From assembly GCA_041390905.1 (NCBI GenBank), contig JAWKPA010000013.1, forward strand, positions 682,001 to 746,000: a stretch of 64,000 bases of DNA, read 5' to 3'. Source of the DNA: JACKCD01 sp041390905. Its GTDB lineage: Bacteria; Chloroflexota; Anaerolineae; Promineifilales; Promineifilaceae. Below are positions 24,619-33,643 of this stretch, piece by piece (position 1 is the first letter of the stretch; every line of letters begins with the position of its first letter). Under the pieces are notes generated by a model. That model was not told the DNA's origin, did not search any database, and saw only the letters and a list, made by a program, of their open reading frames with translations. Made by a program: the position numbers and the translations under genes.

Positions 24619-27090
24619 TTAGCTTTTTAACTGCGCCATTTCGGCATCATACAGTGGCTCCTGTGCCACCGTTGCCCGGTAGCGGTTGCCAAAGTAGATG
24701 ATTTCCAGATCAGTGCCGGCCGTTGCCAGTTCAGTGGGCAGGTAGCCATAGGCGATATATTTGCCGACGGTGTAGCCATAGTTGGCCGAGGTGACGTAAC
24801 CGACGCAGTTGTCGCCGTGCATGATTGGTTCATAGCCCATGAGCGTGGCTTGGGGGTCGGTGAGCGTGAGGCAGGAGAGCTTTTTCTTCAGCGGCTTTTG
24901 CTTGAGTGCTAGGCAGGCATCGCGGCCGATGAACTCCCCTTTTTTGAGGCGTACCGTCCAGCCCAGCCCCGCTTCATACGGGTTATATTCGGTGTGGACA
25001 TCGCCGCCCCACAGCCGGTACCCTTTTTCAATACGGAGCGAATCAAAGCTGCCCATGCCGGCCGCCGGCATCTCAAATTCACGTCCCGCCGCCCACAGTG
25101 CATCCCACACGGCCAACGCCTGATCCATGGGGAAGTGGAGTTCCCAGCCTAATTCACCGGCGTAGGAAAGGCGAAGCGCCAGCACTTTGGTGAAGGCGAT
25201 GTCAATCCATTGGCAGGTGAAGTAGGGGAAGGCTTCGTTGCTCACGTCGTCGCTGGTGACTTTTTGCAGCACCTTGCGGGCGTTGGGTCCCCAGAGGCCA
25301 ACGGCCGTTAAACTGTTCGACACATCATTGATCACCACCGACCCATCTTTTGGCGCGTGCTGCTCCACCCAGCGCACGTCCTGCGGCAGCGTCCCTTCGC
25401 CAACAAACATCCAGAACTGGTTTTCATCCAGCCGCGCCACGGCCAAATCACGCTTGACCCCGCCGCTGGGGGTGAGCCAGGTGGTGTAGACAACGGAACC
25501 AATGGGTTTGTCCATTTCGTTGCTGCACAAATAGTTGACATAAGCCGCCGCGCCGCTGCCTTTGACTTCGATGATGGAGAGACCAGTGAGGTCAAACAGC
25601 GCCACGTTTTCGCGGGTTTCCAGATGTTCGGCTCCCATGATGCGCGACCAGTACTGGGCGCCCCAGCCTTCACGGTGGGGGATGCGGTCGTCGTGTTTTT
25701 CCAATAAACGGCCGTTTTCCTCCAACCAATTCGGCAATTCCAGCCCCGCAAACGCCGTATACTCCACCCCCATCGCCTCCAAACGGGCGCGAAACGGCGA
25801 CATCCGCACGTTGCGCGGCTCCGACGGCGACTGCTTGGGATGCACAATGTCATACACCTCACGGTAATTTTTCTTTGTCACTGAGGTCACATAGCTGCCG
25901 GTGACGGCAAACGGCAGGAAGCGGTGGGCGTGGCATTGGCGCATATCCCACTCCGTTTCCCCATGCACCATCCATTCCGCCACCGACTTGGCAACCCCAG
26001 CCGCGTGGGTAATCCACGAGGCAATTGCCAGCCATAGTCCGTCTACCTTGGATTCCCCAATGATCGGCATTCCGTCAATGGAAAAAGCAAACATGCCATT
26101 GATTTGGCCGCTAAACTGGGTGGCCTGCGCCAGCGAAGGCACCACTTCTTTGGCCCGCTGCCACGGTTCGGCAAAGAAATCGTCGGGGGTGAAGGGTTGG
26201 ATGGCGGTTTTGCCCACCTGCGTGGGGTGCATTGCCAGCGGTTTGTGCCAATAGCTGCCCACCCCCAGCCGATTCCAGTGCTGGCGGTAATACATGGCCG
26301 AATCGAGTTCGCGCACGGTGGGGTAAATGACCTCATCTTCGCGCTTGCCGGGGACAAAATCGGCTAGTTCGGCAATGGGTTCGGCGTGGAGATATTGGTG
26401 TTCGTAGGCCATGAGGGGCAGCGGAATGCCGAGCTTGTCCTTGACGGGCAGCTTCCAGATGTTGGTACAAAGCAGCACTTGCTCGCATTCGATGCGCGGA
26501 TGGTCGGGGTTGGCGGTGAGAACGGCCGTTACCCGCCCATTTTCCACCTCCACATCCACCACCGGCGTATTGTCCCACACCGCCACCGCCCCATCCGCCT
26601 GGGCATCACGCAAAAACGCCCCCGACACGTTGGTGCCCGAAATCAGCGACGACTTTGGTACAAATAGGCTGCCGCGAATCCGCTTGGCGTTGAGGTACGG
26701 CACCTTGGCCTGCGACTCTTCCGCCGTCAAAAGCTGCGAATCGGTGTGGTACGACAGCGACTCCCCGTGCAGCCGAATCATATCCTGCCAGCGTGCCTCC
26801 GTCAGCGCCACTTCCAGACTGCCCACGGCGTTGTAGGTGTTGCGCGGATTGTCATAGGGTGCCAGGCTGCGGTACAGGTCAGTGGTATAAACCGCAAAAT
26901 CCGTCATGACCTTGCTGTGCGACAGTGCCACCACCCCGCCCGGTGCGTGCGACGTGGAGCCATCGTTGACGGGAATGTTGCCCTTGTCCACCACCAAAAT
27001 GTCGCGCCAACCAAATTTTGCCAAATGATAGGCGGCACTGGCACCCACCATGCCTGCGCCGACCACAACAACACGATATTTTTTACTCAT
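24619..27090 (-). CDS. FAD-dependent dimethylglycine/sarcosine dehydrogenase-like protein with GcvT domain
   Basis: An 823-residue two-part enzyme. Residues 1-370 are a DAO-type FAD domain with GAGMVGAS (11-18) and STSHAPGG, whose His matches the residue that covalently holds FAD in DMGDH and sarcosine dehydrogenase. A linker (FAO-M-like, about 370-430) is followed by an aminomethyltransferase (GcvT) fold, about 435-815, with YVNYLCSNEMDKPIGSVVYT and GYRLWGGDVHTEYNPYEAGLGW. It would oxidatively demethylate an N-methyl amine and pass the one-carbon unit to tetrahydrofolate. AAGGAG lies 8 nt before the ATG. The adjacent MttB-family gene points to betaine or methylamine use. Confidence 0.9.
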   Translation of the reverse strand: MSKKYRVVVVGAGMVGASAAYHLAKFGWRDILVVDKGNIPVNDGSTSHAPGGVVALSHSKVMTDFAVYTTDLYRSLAPYDNPRNTYNAVGSLEVALTEARWQDMIRLHGESLSYHTDSQLLTAEESQAKVPYLNAKRIRGSLFVPKSSLISGTNVSGAFLRDAQADGAVAVWDNTPVVDVEVENGRVTAVLTANPDHPRIECEQVLLCTNIWKLPVKDKLGIPLPLMAYEHQYLHAEPIAELADFVPGKREDEVIYPTVRELDSAMYYRQHWNRLGVGSYWHKPLAMHPTQVGKTAIQPFTPDDFFAEPWQRAKEVVPSLAQATQFSGQINGMFAFSIDGMPIIGESKVDGLWLAIASWITHAAGVAKSVAEWMVHGETEWDMRQCHAHRFLPFAVTGSYVTSVTKKNYREVYDIVHPKQSPSEPRNVRMSPFRARLEAMGVEYTAFAGLELPNWLEENGRLLEKHDDRIPHREGWGAQYWSRIMGAEHLETRENVALFDLTGLSIIEVKGSGAAAYVNYLCSNEMDKPIGSVVYTTWLTPSGGVKRDLAVARLDENQFWMFVGEGTLPQDVRWVEQHAPKDGSVVINDVSNSLTAVGLWGPNARKVLQKVTSDDVSNEAFPYFTCQWIDIAFTKVLALRLSYAGELGWELHFPMDQALAVWDALWAAGREFEMPAAGMGSFDSLRIEKGYRLWGGDVHTEYNPYEAGLGWTVRLKKGEFIGRDACLALKQKPLKKKLSCLTLTDPQATLMGYEPIMHGDNCVGYVTSANYGYTVGKYIAYGYLPTELATAGTDLEIIYFGNRYRATVAQEPLYDAEMAQLKS

Positions 27091-27122
27091 CGTTTTACTC
27101 CTTTTTCTGAACCCGCTTTAGA

Positions 27123-27197
27123 ACAAGGGATTAGAGATTGGAGATTGGAGATTGTGAACCCTTCATCAATCTCCAATCTCCAATCTCTGATCTCTCT
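27123..27197. repeat. R2 hairpin
   Basis: AGAGATTGGAGATTGGAGATT and its inverted copy around a loop of about 15 nt. The right arm reaches the stop codon of the methyltransferase gene. Confidence 0.85.
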
Positions 27198-28741
27198 TAT
27201 GTATACAACTCAACCCCTTCCAACTCTCGCTGCCGCCGTTCGACAAAGGCTGCCAGTTCATCAGAAACGGCCGTTTCCAGATCCGGCGGCTCATACGTCT
27301 TCAACAGCTCCTTCCAAACCTTGTTCGCACGAACGGCCGTATCTTCACTCCCCCGCTCCTGCCACGTCTGGAAATTTTGCCTGTCCATCAAAAACGACTG
27401 GTAAAACTCCGTCGCATAACGCGCCTGCGTGTGGGGCGTGCCGAGGTGGTGGCCGCCGGGACCAACCATGTCAATCATGTCCAGCGCCAGCGTCTCATCA
27501 TTGATTGGCACCGGCCGGAAAAAATGGTCCAGCATCGCCAAATTTTCCATATCCATGATGATCTTCTCATAGCTCACCGTCAGCCCCCCTTCCAGCCAAC
27601 CCACCGCGTGCATAATAAAGTTGGTGTGAGCCATGACAGCCGGCCAGATAGACCACATCGTCTCATACGCCGACTGGGCATCCGGTGTTTGCGACGTGTT
27701 CAGGCTGCCGCTGCCGCGATAGGGCAGCTTGTACCGCCGCGCCATTTGCGCTCCCACCATCATCGCCCACGCCCCTTCCGGCGTGCCAAATGCTGGCCCC
27801 CCCGTTTTCATGTCCAAATTGGTGGCAAAACCGCCATACATCACCGGCGAGCCAGGACTAACCAACTGCACAAAGGCAATTCCCGCCAGTGCCTCCGCAT
27901 TTTGCTGGGCAATGGCCGCCGCCATCGTAATCGGACTCATTGCCCCAGCCAGCACAAACGGGGTCATAATCAACACCTGCCGAGCGCGGGCATAGGTCAA
28001 CATCCCGCCAATCATCCGCTCATCATAGCGCAGCGGGCTGCTGGCGTTGATCACCCCACCCAGCACGGGCTGGTCGCCCTGGGTCACGTCCGCCTGAAAA
28101 ACAATCTTTGCCATTTCCACCGCGTCGGCGGCAATAATGCGGCCGTGCGGAGCCTCCATAAAACATTTGTCAGAATGCAAAATGGCGGCCTGGGAGCGTT
28201 GCAAATGGCGAAAAGAGACAGGAATGTCGTGAGGGACAATGATTTGGTCGCCCACAAAGTGAAGCGAATTACACTGCTGCTGGATTTTGAGGAAGTTGTT
28301 GTAGTCGCTCATCATGCCGGGGCGACGGCCGCGATCCAGGTCGTTGACAAACACCACGCCCCCTTGCGGGGCAAAAGTAGTGCGGTTGCCGCCAATTTCC
28401 ATGGATTTGGCCGGGTTCCGCGCCCGCCAGGTGAAGCGGCTGGGGGCTTTGGCAATGAGATCCAGCAGTTGCTGACGGTCAATTTTGACTACCTCGCTTT
28501 GGTGATCCACCGTTGCCCCTGCTTTTTCCCAAATGTCCAAAGCTTCAGCATCCATAAAAGCAATGCCGGTGGTTTCCAAAATTCGCAGCGATGCTTCGTG
28601 GAGCTTTTCTACTTCGTCGGGGCGCAAATATTCCAGCGGCGGCATGTGGTTGCTGATGGGCTGCCAGGGAATGTGGGCCAGCGGGGAGGCAGCCTGGCTA
28701 CCGGTGCGCTGGCCGCGATGTCGAATGCGGGTTCGTCCCAT
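27197..28741 (-). CDS. MttB-family (trimethylamine/glycine-betaine type) methyltransferase, non-pyrrolysine
   Basis: A 514-residue TIM-barrel methyltransferase. Features include EKLHEASLRILETTGIAFMD near the N-terminus, GRRPGMMSDYNNFLKI, GGVINASSPLRYDERMIGGML and a C-terminal VGPGGHHLGTPHTQARYATEFY. It reads through without an in-frame amber codon, so it lacks the pyrrolysine of true MttB and belongs to the MtgB-like branch, some members of which demethylate glycine betaine to a corrinoid protein. No corrinoid protein gene is seen in the window. It lies upstream of, and probably co-transcribed with, the DMGDH-like gene. The SD is AAGGAA. Confidence 0.88.
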   Translation of the reverse strand: MGRTRIRHRGQRTGSQAASPLAHIPWQPISNHMPPLEYLRPDEVEKLHEASLRILETTGIAFMDAEALDIWEKAGATVDHQSEVVKIDRQQLLDLIAKAPSRFTWRARNPAKSMEIGGNRTTFAPQGGVVFVNDLDRGRRPGMMSDYNNFLKIQQQCNSLHFVGDQIIVPHDIPVSFRHLQRSQAAILHSDKCFMEAPHGRIIAADAVEMAKIVFQADVTQGDQPVLGGVINASSPLRYDERMIGGMLTYARARQVLIMTPFVLAGAMSPITMAAAIAQQNAEALAGIAFVQLVSPGSPVMYGGFATNLDMKTGGPAFGTPEGAWAMMVGAQMARRYKLPYRGSGSLNTSQTPDAQSAYETMWSIWPAVMAHTNFIMHAVGWLEGGLTVSYEKIIMDMENLAMLDHFFRPVPINDETLALDMIDMVGPGGHHLGTPHTQARYATEFYQSFLMDRQNFQTWQERGSEDTAVRANKVWKELLKTYEPPDLETAVSDELAAFVERRQRELEGVELYT

Positions 28742-29034
28742 TGGTAATTCCTTCAGGAATGGGACGCTGATTTACCTGTACGCGAAGCGGTTGTGAAACA
28801 ACATCATCCTGATTGGATCAGTCCTGTTCCCAAAAATCAATCAGGTCAATCAGGTAAATCTGCGTCCTGTTTTATTTTTCGTGGCGGGCAATTGCTTGTG
28901 AGCCACTTTTTGTTTAGACAAGATGGGCAAGGTTAGCGGAAAATGGGCAGGTTTCAAGGAACGGGCAATACCGAAATTTGGGGCTTTTGGTGGGTGGGGT
29001 TTCCCATTTTACAGGACAAATTTGCAAATTTGTC
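28742..29034. other. 293-bp intergenic region with R4 and R6 repeats
   Basis: The long R4 element occupies about 28756-28870, and an R6 palindrome lies at 29011-29038. No gene is supported between them. Confidence 0.5.
28756..28870. repeat. R4 hairpin, long form
   Basis: GGGACGCTGATTTACCTG on the left and CAGGTAAATCTGCGTCC on the right enclose about 75 bp that contains a TACGCGAAGC stretch also found in the R4 copy at 39902. Confidence 0.75.
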
Positions 29035-29038
29035 CTAC
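29011..29038. repeat. R6 palindrome around TTTGCAAA
   Basis: AGGACAAATTTGCAAATTTGTCCT, a perfect palindrome overlapping the 3' end of the next minus-strand gene. Confidence 0.8.
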
Positions 29039-29367
29039 TGTTTTCGTTTGCCCCAGGTTGCCAGCAGATAGCGTTCGATGGAGCGGGTGATTTGTTTAAG
29101 GGGACGGTAGCCAACGCCGACGGTGATGAACAGCGCGATTAACCCGCCCCAACGTCCGGGAATGACGCTGGTGACAAGCAGGTTGAAGCCATAGAGGGCA
29201 ACGCCGAGTACGGTGGCCTGGGCGAGGATTTCGAGGATGGCGTAGAAGATGGCGGAAACGGCCGTTATCCGATATTCCCGCCTGTTGCGTCTGGTAGTTT
29301 GGAACACGGCAAAGCCAAGCAAAATCAATAAAAACGACAGTCGTTCGGGCGTAAGAATTGAGGGCAT
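29035..29367 (-). CDS. Small membrane protein of unknown function
   Basis: A 110-residue protein with about three hydrophobic segments (10-22, 37-60, 70-83) and a basic tail. No family was recognised. The ATG at 29367 has AAGGAG 8 nt upstream, which favours it over the 21-codon longer frame. Confidence 0.6.
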   Translation of the reverse strand: MPSILTPERLSFLLILLGFAVFQTTRRNRREYRITAVSAIFYAILEILAQATVLGVALYGFNLLVTSVIPGRWGGLIALFITVGVGYRPLKQITRSIERYLLATWGKRKQ

Positions 29368-29465
29368 CTTGTTGCTCCTTTGTGCGTATTGTCCGCAGAA
29401 CGGCCGTTTGGTCAAACATGGTGCAATCATTATCAGTCAGATAAAATGCCGCCATTGTCAAAAAA

Positions 29466-29530
29466 CAAGTGGCAGGTAACAGGTTGCAAGTGGCAAGTGG
29501 TGTGCTACCTGCAACCTGTTACCTGCTTTT
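29466..29530. repeat. R7 hairpin (GGCAGGTAACAGG/GGCAAGTGG units)
   Basis: CAGGTAACAGGTTGCA on the left, TGCAACCTGTTACCTG on the right, with tandem GCAAGTGG units between. It ends 7 bp before the next ATG. Confidence 0.8.
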
Positions 29531-29537
29531 TACCCCA

Positions 29538-30872
29538 ATGGAATCTTTACGAAACGCCTCTCCTGTTATTGACTATATCCACAACTTGCGCTGGGAAGAT
29601 CTGCCCGACGATGTAAAAAACCAGGCGCGACGCTGTTTGCTCGACACCATCGGCACGGCCATTGCCGGCCGCAAAACCGATCTGTCGCGCATCATCTACG
29701 ACTTTGCGGCGGCGGCGTATGGGGGCAATGAGGCGCGGCTGTGGCTAAACGGCCGTTCCGTTTCCATCCCCGGTGCCGCCCTCGCCCACGGCATGACCAT
29801 TGACGCCCTCGACATCCACGATAGCTGCCGCCCGGTTAAAGGCCACGCCGGGGTTGCCCTGGTTCCGGCGGCACTGGCAGCGGCCGGTAAATATGGCCCC
29901 ATTTCCGGCAAGGAACTGCTGACCACCCTCGTCATGGCCTACGACATCGCCATCCGTGCCGGGACGGCGCAGCACGCCACCGTTTGCGATTACCACACCT
30001 CTGGCTCCTGGTCGGCGCTGGGGTGCGCTGCCATTTTGGCGCGGTGGATGGGGCTGGATGCAGCCAAAACGCGCCACGCCCTGGGCATTGCCGAATACCA
30101 CGGCCCGCGCTCGCAAATGATGCGCTGCATAGATTTCCCGACGATGGTCAAAGACGGGTCGGGCTGGGGGGCGATGGCCGGGGTCAGCGCGGCGCAGATG
30201 GCGCAGTTGGGCTTTACTGGTGCACCTGCCATTGTGGTGGAAGAGGAGCGGGTGGCACCATATTGGCAAAATCTGGGCAATGACTTTGCCATCATGATTC
30301 AATATTTCAAGCCCTACGCCGTCTGCTATTGGGCGCAGGCACCGATTGCCGGAGCGTTGAAGCTAAAAAATGAGCATGGGCTGGCGGTGGACGATATTGC
30401 CGTCGTGCGTGTCCACACCTTCCACGAGGCGACGCGGCTGGCAATGCGCCGGCCGCAAAACACCGAAGAAGCGCAGTACAGCCTCCCCTTCCCGGTGGCA
30501 ATGGCGCTGCATCACGGCCAGCTTGGCTATGCCGAACTGCACGGGGAGGCGTTGTTTGACGAAGCGGTGCTGGCTTTGGCGGATCGGGTGGAGATGGTGG
30601 ACGATGACGTGTTTAACGCTCGCTTTCCTTCGGAACGGCTGGCGCGGGTGCAAATTGAGACGCAAGACGGCCGTTTATTTGACTCAGGCGAAATGCGGCC
30701 GCTGTGGGATTTGACGGCGCAGGCGACGGACGACGAACTGCGGCAAAAGTTTCGCTGGCTGGCGGGGGCGGGGTTGTCGGATGGGCAGATTGGGGCGTTG
30801 GAAACGGCCGTTTGGCAGTGCGAAGAGCTGGACGACATCACCCCCATCATTGAAATGTTAAACCCGCCCTAA
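29538..30872 (+). CDS. MmgE/PrpD-family protein
   Basis: A 444-residue cytosolic protein of the 2-methylcitrate dehydratase/cis-aconitate decarboxylase/iminodisuccinate epimerase fold. Characteristic stretches are ARRCLLDTIGTAIAGR near the N-terminus, AHGMTIDALDIHDSCRPVKGHAG (about 95-117) and FKPYAVCYWAQAPI. The start is the ATG at 29538, right after a repeat and without an SD; the longer frame reads through the repeat. It converges with a TPP enzyme, overlapping it by 4 bp. The true substrate of this family cannot be called from sequence. Confidence 0.85.
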   Translation: MESLRNASPVIDYIHNLRWEDLPDDVKNQARRCLLDTIGTAIAGRKTDLSRIIYDFAAAAYGGNEARLWLNGRSVSIPGAALAHGMTIDALDIHDSCRPVKGHAGVALVPAALAAAGKYGPISGKELLTTLVMAYDIAIRAGTAQHATVCDYHTSGSWSALGCAAILARWMGLDAAKTRHALGIAEYHGPRSQMMRCIDFPTMVKDGSGWGAMAGVSAAQMAQLGFTGAPAIVVEEERVAPYWQNLGNDFAIMIQYFKPYAVCYWAQAPIAGALKLKNEHGLAVDDIAVVRVHTFHEATRLAMRRPQNTEEAQYSLPFPVAMALHHGQLGYAELHGEALFDEAVLALADRVEMVDDDVFNARFPSERLARVQIETQDGRLFDSGEMRPLWDLTAQATDDELRQKFRWLAGAGLSDGQIGALETAVWQCEELDDITPIIEMLNPP

Positions 30873-32461
30873 CGAAAATGTTCATACTCGGTTTTGTTGA
30901 CGCGGGCTTCCACCAGCACGGGGCGGGTTAGCCCGGCCGCTTCACGCAGCGTGGCCTCGGCCGTGGCGGCGTTGTCCACCAAACGGTAAGCAAGCCCAAA
31001 CGCGGCGGCCAGGGCCTCGTAGTTCGTGTAACCAAACTCGGTGGCGTGGATTGACACCTTCTGCCGTAGTTGTTTGAGCCGAATCAGCGATAGCGCCTCG
31101 TCCACGACCACCAAAATGATGAGCGGCTGCTGCAATCGCGCCACGGTTGCCAATTCCCCGGCATACATCAGCAAGGCCCCGTCCCCGGCGATGGCGACAA
31201 CGGGGCGGTCGGGCTGGGCGGTGCGAATGGCGATGGCTCCGGGAACGGCGTAGCCCATCGCCGACAGCCCGTTGGCGACAAAGACGCTTTTGGGGGTGTT
31301 GGTGCGCCACTGCTGCAAAAAGACGAGCTTGAACGCGCCTACGTCCACGGTAACGGCCGTTTCCTCCGGCATAGCCCCGCGCAAGGCAGCAATCAGGTCG
31401 TGGAGCTTGAGACAGCCGGGGGTGTCGGGGTAGGGCGTGACCAGGGCGGCGGCAATTTGCTGGCGTATGTCGGTGGCACGGCTGGCACCATCGCTGCCGG
31501 GCTGGCGGACGGTTTGCAGGTGGGTGAGGAGGGGAGATAAACGGCCGTTAACCGCCACCACCGGCCGCACAGCAGGGTCATGCGCCCCCGCCTCGGCCAA
31601 ACTTACCACCGGGGCAGGGCTGTTCCAGGTTGAGGTAACAAAATCCACACTGTCCAGCCCCACGCCAACCACCACATCAGCTTCATCCAGTGCCTGCCGC
31701 AGCGGCTTGTCGCCATAGGCCGTGAAGACCCCGGCAAAAAGCGGGTGGTTTTCCGGGAAGTGGCCCTTGGTTTTGGGCGTGACGGCCACGGGGATTTGCC
31801 ACGCTTCGGCCAACGCCAAAAGCTCAGTCTGCACTTTGGCCGCTTCGACCCCCACGCCGGCCAGCAAAAACGGCCGTTTTGCCCCCCGCAAATAGGGCAA
31901 AGCTGCACCCAGTACGGCCGGGTCAAATGGTTCGGGTTCGGGTGGTTCGGGTGGGGCGATGGGGGTGGTGAGGGGAAGAACGGCCGTTTCTGGGTCAACC
32001 GCCACATGCACCGCCCCGCGTGGCACCTGTTGCGCCACCTGCCAGCTTGCGGCCAACGTCGCCGGGGTGTTGGCGGGGGTCAGATGGTGGCTGCCCTTTG
32101 TTTGCCCAAACAGTGCCGTCAGATCCACCTTCATGTGGGTGACATGGGGCAGCCATGAGGCAGCAATTTCGGCCGTAATCGCCAGCACCGGCGACCGCTC
32201 CCGCGTGGCGGCTGTGGCTCCGGCGGCCAGATTGACCGCGCCGGGGCCAACGGTGGAGAGGCACACGCCGGGCGTGTCGGTCAACTGCCCCAGCACATCG
32301 GCGGCGAAGGCAGCACTGGTTTCGTGGTGCATCAGCGTCAGGTGGATGCCAGCCTGCCGCAGTGCCTCGACAACGGGTACATTTTCCCCGCCGGGCAGGC
32401 CAAAAACGGTTTGCACGCCCTTATTTTTGAGAAAGGTTGCCAGATATTCGGCGATAGTCAT
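30869..32461 (-). CDS. Thiamine-diphosphate enzyme, acetolactate-synthase-like
   Basis: A 530-residue enzyme with the three IlvB-type domains. The N-terminal Pyr domain has FGLPGGENVP and the catalytic Glu in MHHETSAAFAAD (about 47). A central Rossmann-like domain follows. The C-terminal PP domain has GDGALLMYAGEL, the ThDP/Mg motif GDGx(25-30)N with Asp-Glu (VVVDEALSL) where Asn is usual. It probably carries out decarboxylation or carboligation of a 2-oxo acid. It is shorter than the catalytic subunit of acetolactate synthase and has no regulatory subunit nearby, so a dedicated catabolic role is more likely than branched-chain synthesis. Confidence 0.85.
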   Translation of the reverse strand: MTIAEYLATFLKNKGVQTVFGLPGGENVPVVEALRQAGIHLTLMHHETSAAFAADVLGQLTDTPGVCLSTVGPGAVNLAAGATAATRERSPVLAITAEIAASWLPHVTHMKVDLTALFGQTKGSHHLTPANTPATLAASWQVAQQVPRGAVHVAVDPETAVLPLTTPIAPPEPPEPEPFDPAVLGAALPYLRGAKRPFLLAGVGVEAAKVQTELLALAEAWQIPVAVTPKTKGHFPENHPLFAGVFTAYGDKPLRQALDEADVVVGVGLDSVDFVTSTWNSPAPVVSLAEAGAHDPAVRPVVAVNGRLSPLLTHLQTVRQPGSDGASRATDIRQQIAAALVTPYPDTPGCLKLHDLIAALRGAMPEETAVTVDVGAFKLVFLQQWRTNTPKSVFVANGLSAMGYAVPGAIAIRTAQPDRPVVAIAGDGALLMYAGELATVARLQQPLIILVVVDEALSLIRLKQLRQKVSIHATEFGYTNYEALAAAFGLAYRLVDNAATAEATLREAAGLTRPVLVEARVNKTEYEHFR

Positions 32462-32569
32462 ACTTGGTTCCTGTTGTTTTTGCCATTATCAAGAAGTCGT
32501 ATTATAAAGACCTCTTGTTGAAATGGCAGGTTTAGTGTGGAGCAAGGTTATAGAGGTATATGTTTTTGC

Positions 32570-32640
32570 TTGCAGGTAGCAAGTGGCAGGTAGCAAGTCT
32601 CGTTGGCAAACCAGACTTGCCACCTGCCACTTGCCACTTG
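32570..32640. repeat. R7 hairpin (GGCAAGTGG units)
   Basis: GCAGGTAGCAAGTGGCAGG on the left and CCTGCCACTTGCCACTTG on the right around a loop of about 15 nt. Confidence 0.8.
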
Positions 32641-32656
32641 TAGCCTTATATTTTTG

Positions 32657-33562
32657 ATGGTACGGACGACAAGGAAGCCACGGGCGTGGAAACAGGGAAT
32701 GCGGCAACTGTTGGCCGCTTATCCGGCCAGCAAGCTGCTGCTCAATCATGCTGATGCCTGGGGGACGGCACTTATTATCAGCATGGTGATGCTGCTGGTG
32801 CATGATGCCGTAACCGCGCAGACGGTGCTGCTGCTGGGGGCATACAGCGGCGGCTATTGGCTGGCGTTTGCGCTGAATGATTTTTATGATGCGCCGGTAG
32901 ATGTGCTTGACCCGATAAAGCGGGAGCGTAACTATTTTGTGGGGCGGCGGGTCGGTTGGGGGAATTTAACGGCCGTTCTCCTCCCCCTCCTCCTCTTCTT
33001 CCTCACCGTCTTTGCCCAATTCGGCCGGCTGGGGCTGCTGCTGCTGGCAATCTGCCTCTTCATCATGTGGGCCTACTCTGCTCCGCCGCTGCGCCTCAAA
33101 AGCCGCCCCGGTCTCGACATCCTCACCCATGCCCTCTTTGTCCAAACCTTCCCCTACGTCATGGGGCTGCTGCTGATTGGCGCACGCTGGACGCTGCTCG
33201 ACGGCTTCATCATCGCCATCCTCTTTTTTGCCTCACTGACGGCGCAAATTGAGCAGCAGGTGCGCGATTTTGCCGTGGACGCGCAAATGGAGCAGACCTT
33301 TGCCACGCGGCTGGGGTTTGAGCGCACCAATTTGTTGTTAAAGGTAACAACGGCCGTTATGATGCTTATTGCCATCATCGGTCTCGCCATCCGCGTGTTC
33401 CCTCCTTTCATCATTACCTTTGGCGCGTTGGGGCTGCCCGCTTTTTTACATCGCTTCCTGCGCCAGCAGCACGTCCCGCGCTCCGAGTGGTTGGTGTTGG
33501 GGTCAATTGCAGCGGCGGTGGTATACACAACGGCCGTTTTTATTTATTCACTTTATCAATAG
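32657..33562 (+). CDS. UbiA-family prenyltransferase-like membrane protein
   Basis: A 301-residue membrane protein with about eight to nine hydrophobic segments. The first aspartate-rich motif NDFYDAPVD is clear, and a second conserved loop (QQVRDFAVDAQME) carries Asp residues at the place of the second motif. It would transfer a prenyl or other polyisoprenoid group to an acceptor at the membrane. The acceptor is unknown and no quinone or heme-O genes are adjacent. The start at 32657 (MVRTTRKPRAW) lies just after a repeat; the upstream 18 codons are repeat-derived. Confidence 0.8.
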   Translation: MVRTTRKPRAWKQGMRQLLAAYPASKLLLNHADAWGTALIISMVMLLVHDAVTAQTVLLLGAYSGGYWLAFALNDFYDAPVDVLDPIKRERNYFVGRRVGWGNLTAVLLPLLLFFLTVFAQFGRLGLLLLAICLFIMWAYSAPPLRLKSRPGLDILTHALFVQTFPYVMGLLLIGARWTLLDGFIIAILFFASLTAQIEQQVRDFAVDAQMEQTFATRLGFERTNLLLKVTTAVMMLIAIIGLAIRVFPPFIITFGALGLPAFLHRFLRQQHVPRSEWLVLGSIAAAVVYTTAVFIYSLYQ

Positions 33563-33632
33563 GACGCTGATTGACCTGATTTTCCTGATAAAAAAGATCA
33601 ATCAGGAAGATCAGGCAAATCTGCGTCCCATT
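33562..33632. repeat. R4 hairpin
   Basis: AGGACGCTGATTGACCTG and the imperfect inverted CAGGCAAATCTGCGTCC, between UbiA and SDR genes. Confidence 0.75.
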
Positions 33633-33643
33633 CTTCCAAATCT

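Noticed and set aside
27197..28741. Pyrrolysine-containing trimethylamine methyltransferase
   Set aside because: The frame has no internal amber codon and no pyl genes are nearby.
27377..28747. Plus-strand 456-codon open frame
   Set aside because: It lies wholly antisense to the MttB-family gene, is His/Arg-rich and shows no domain; a shadow frame.
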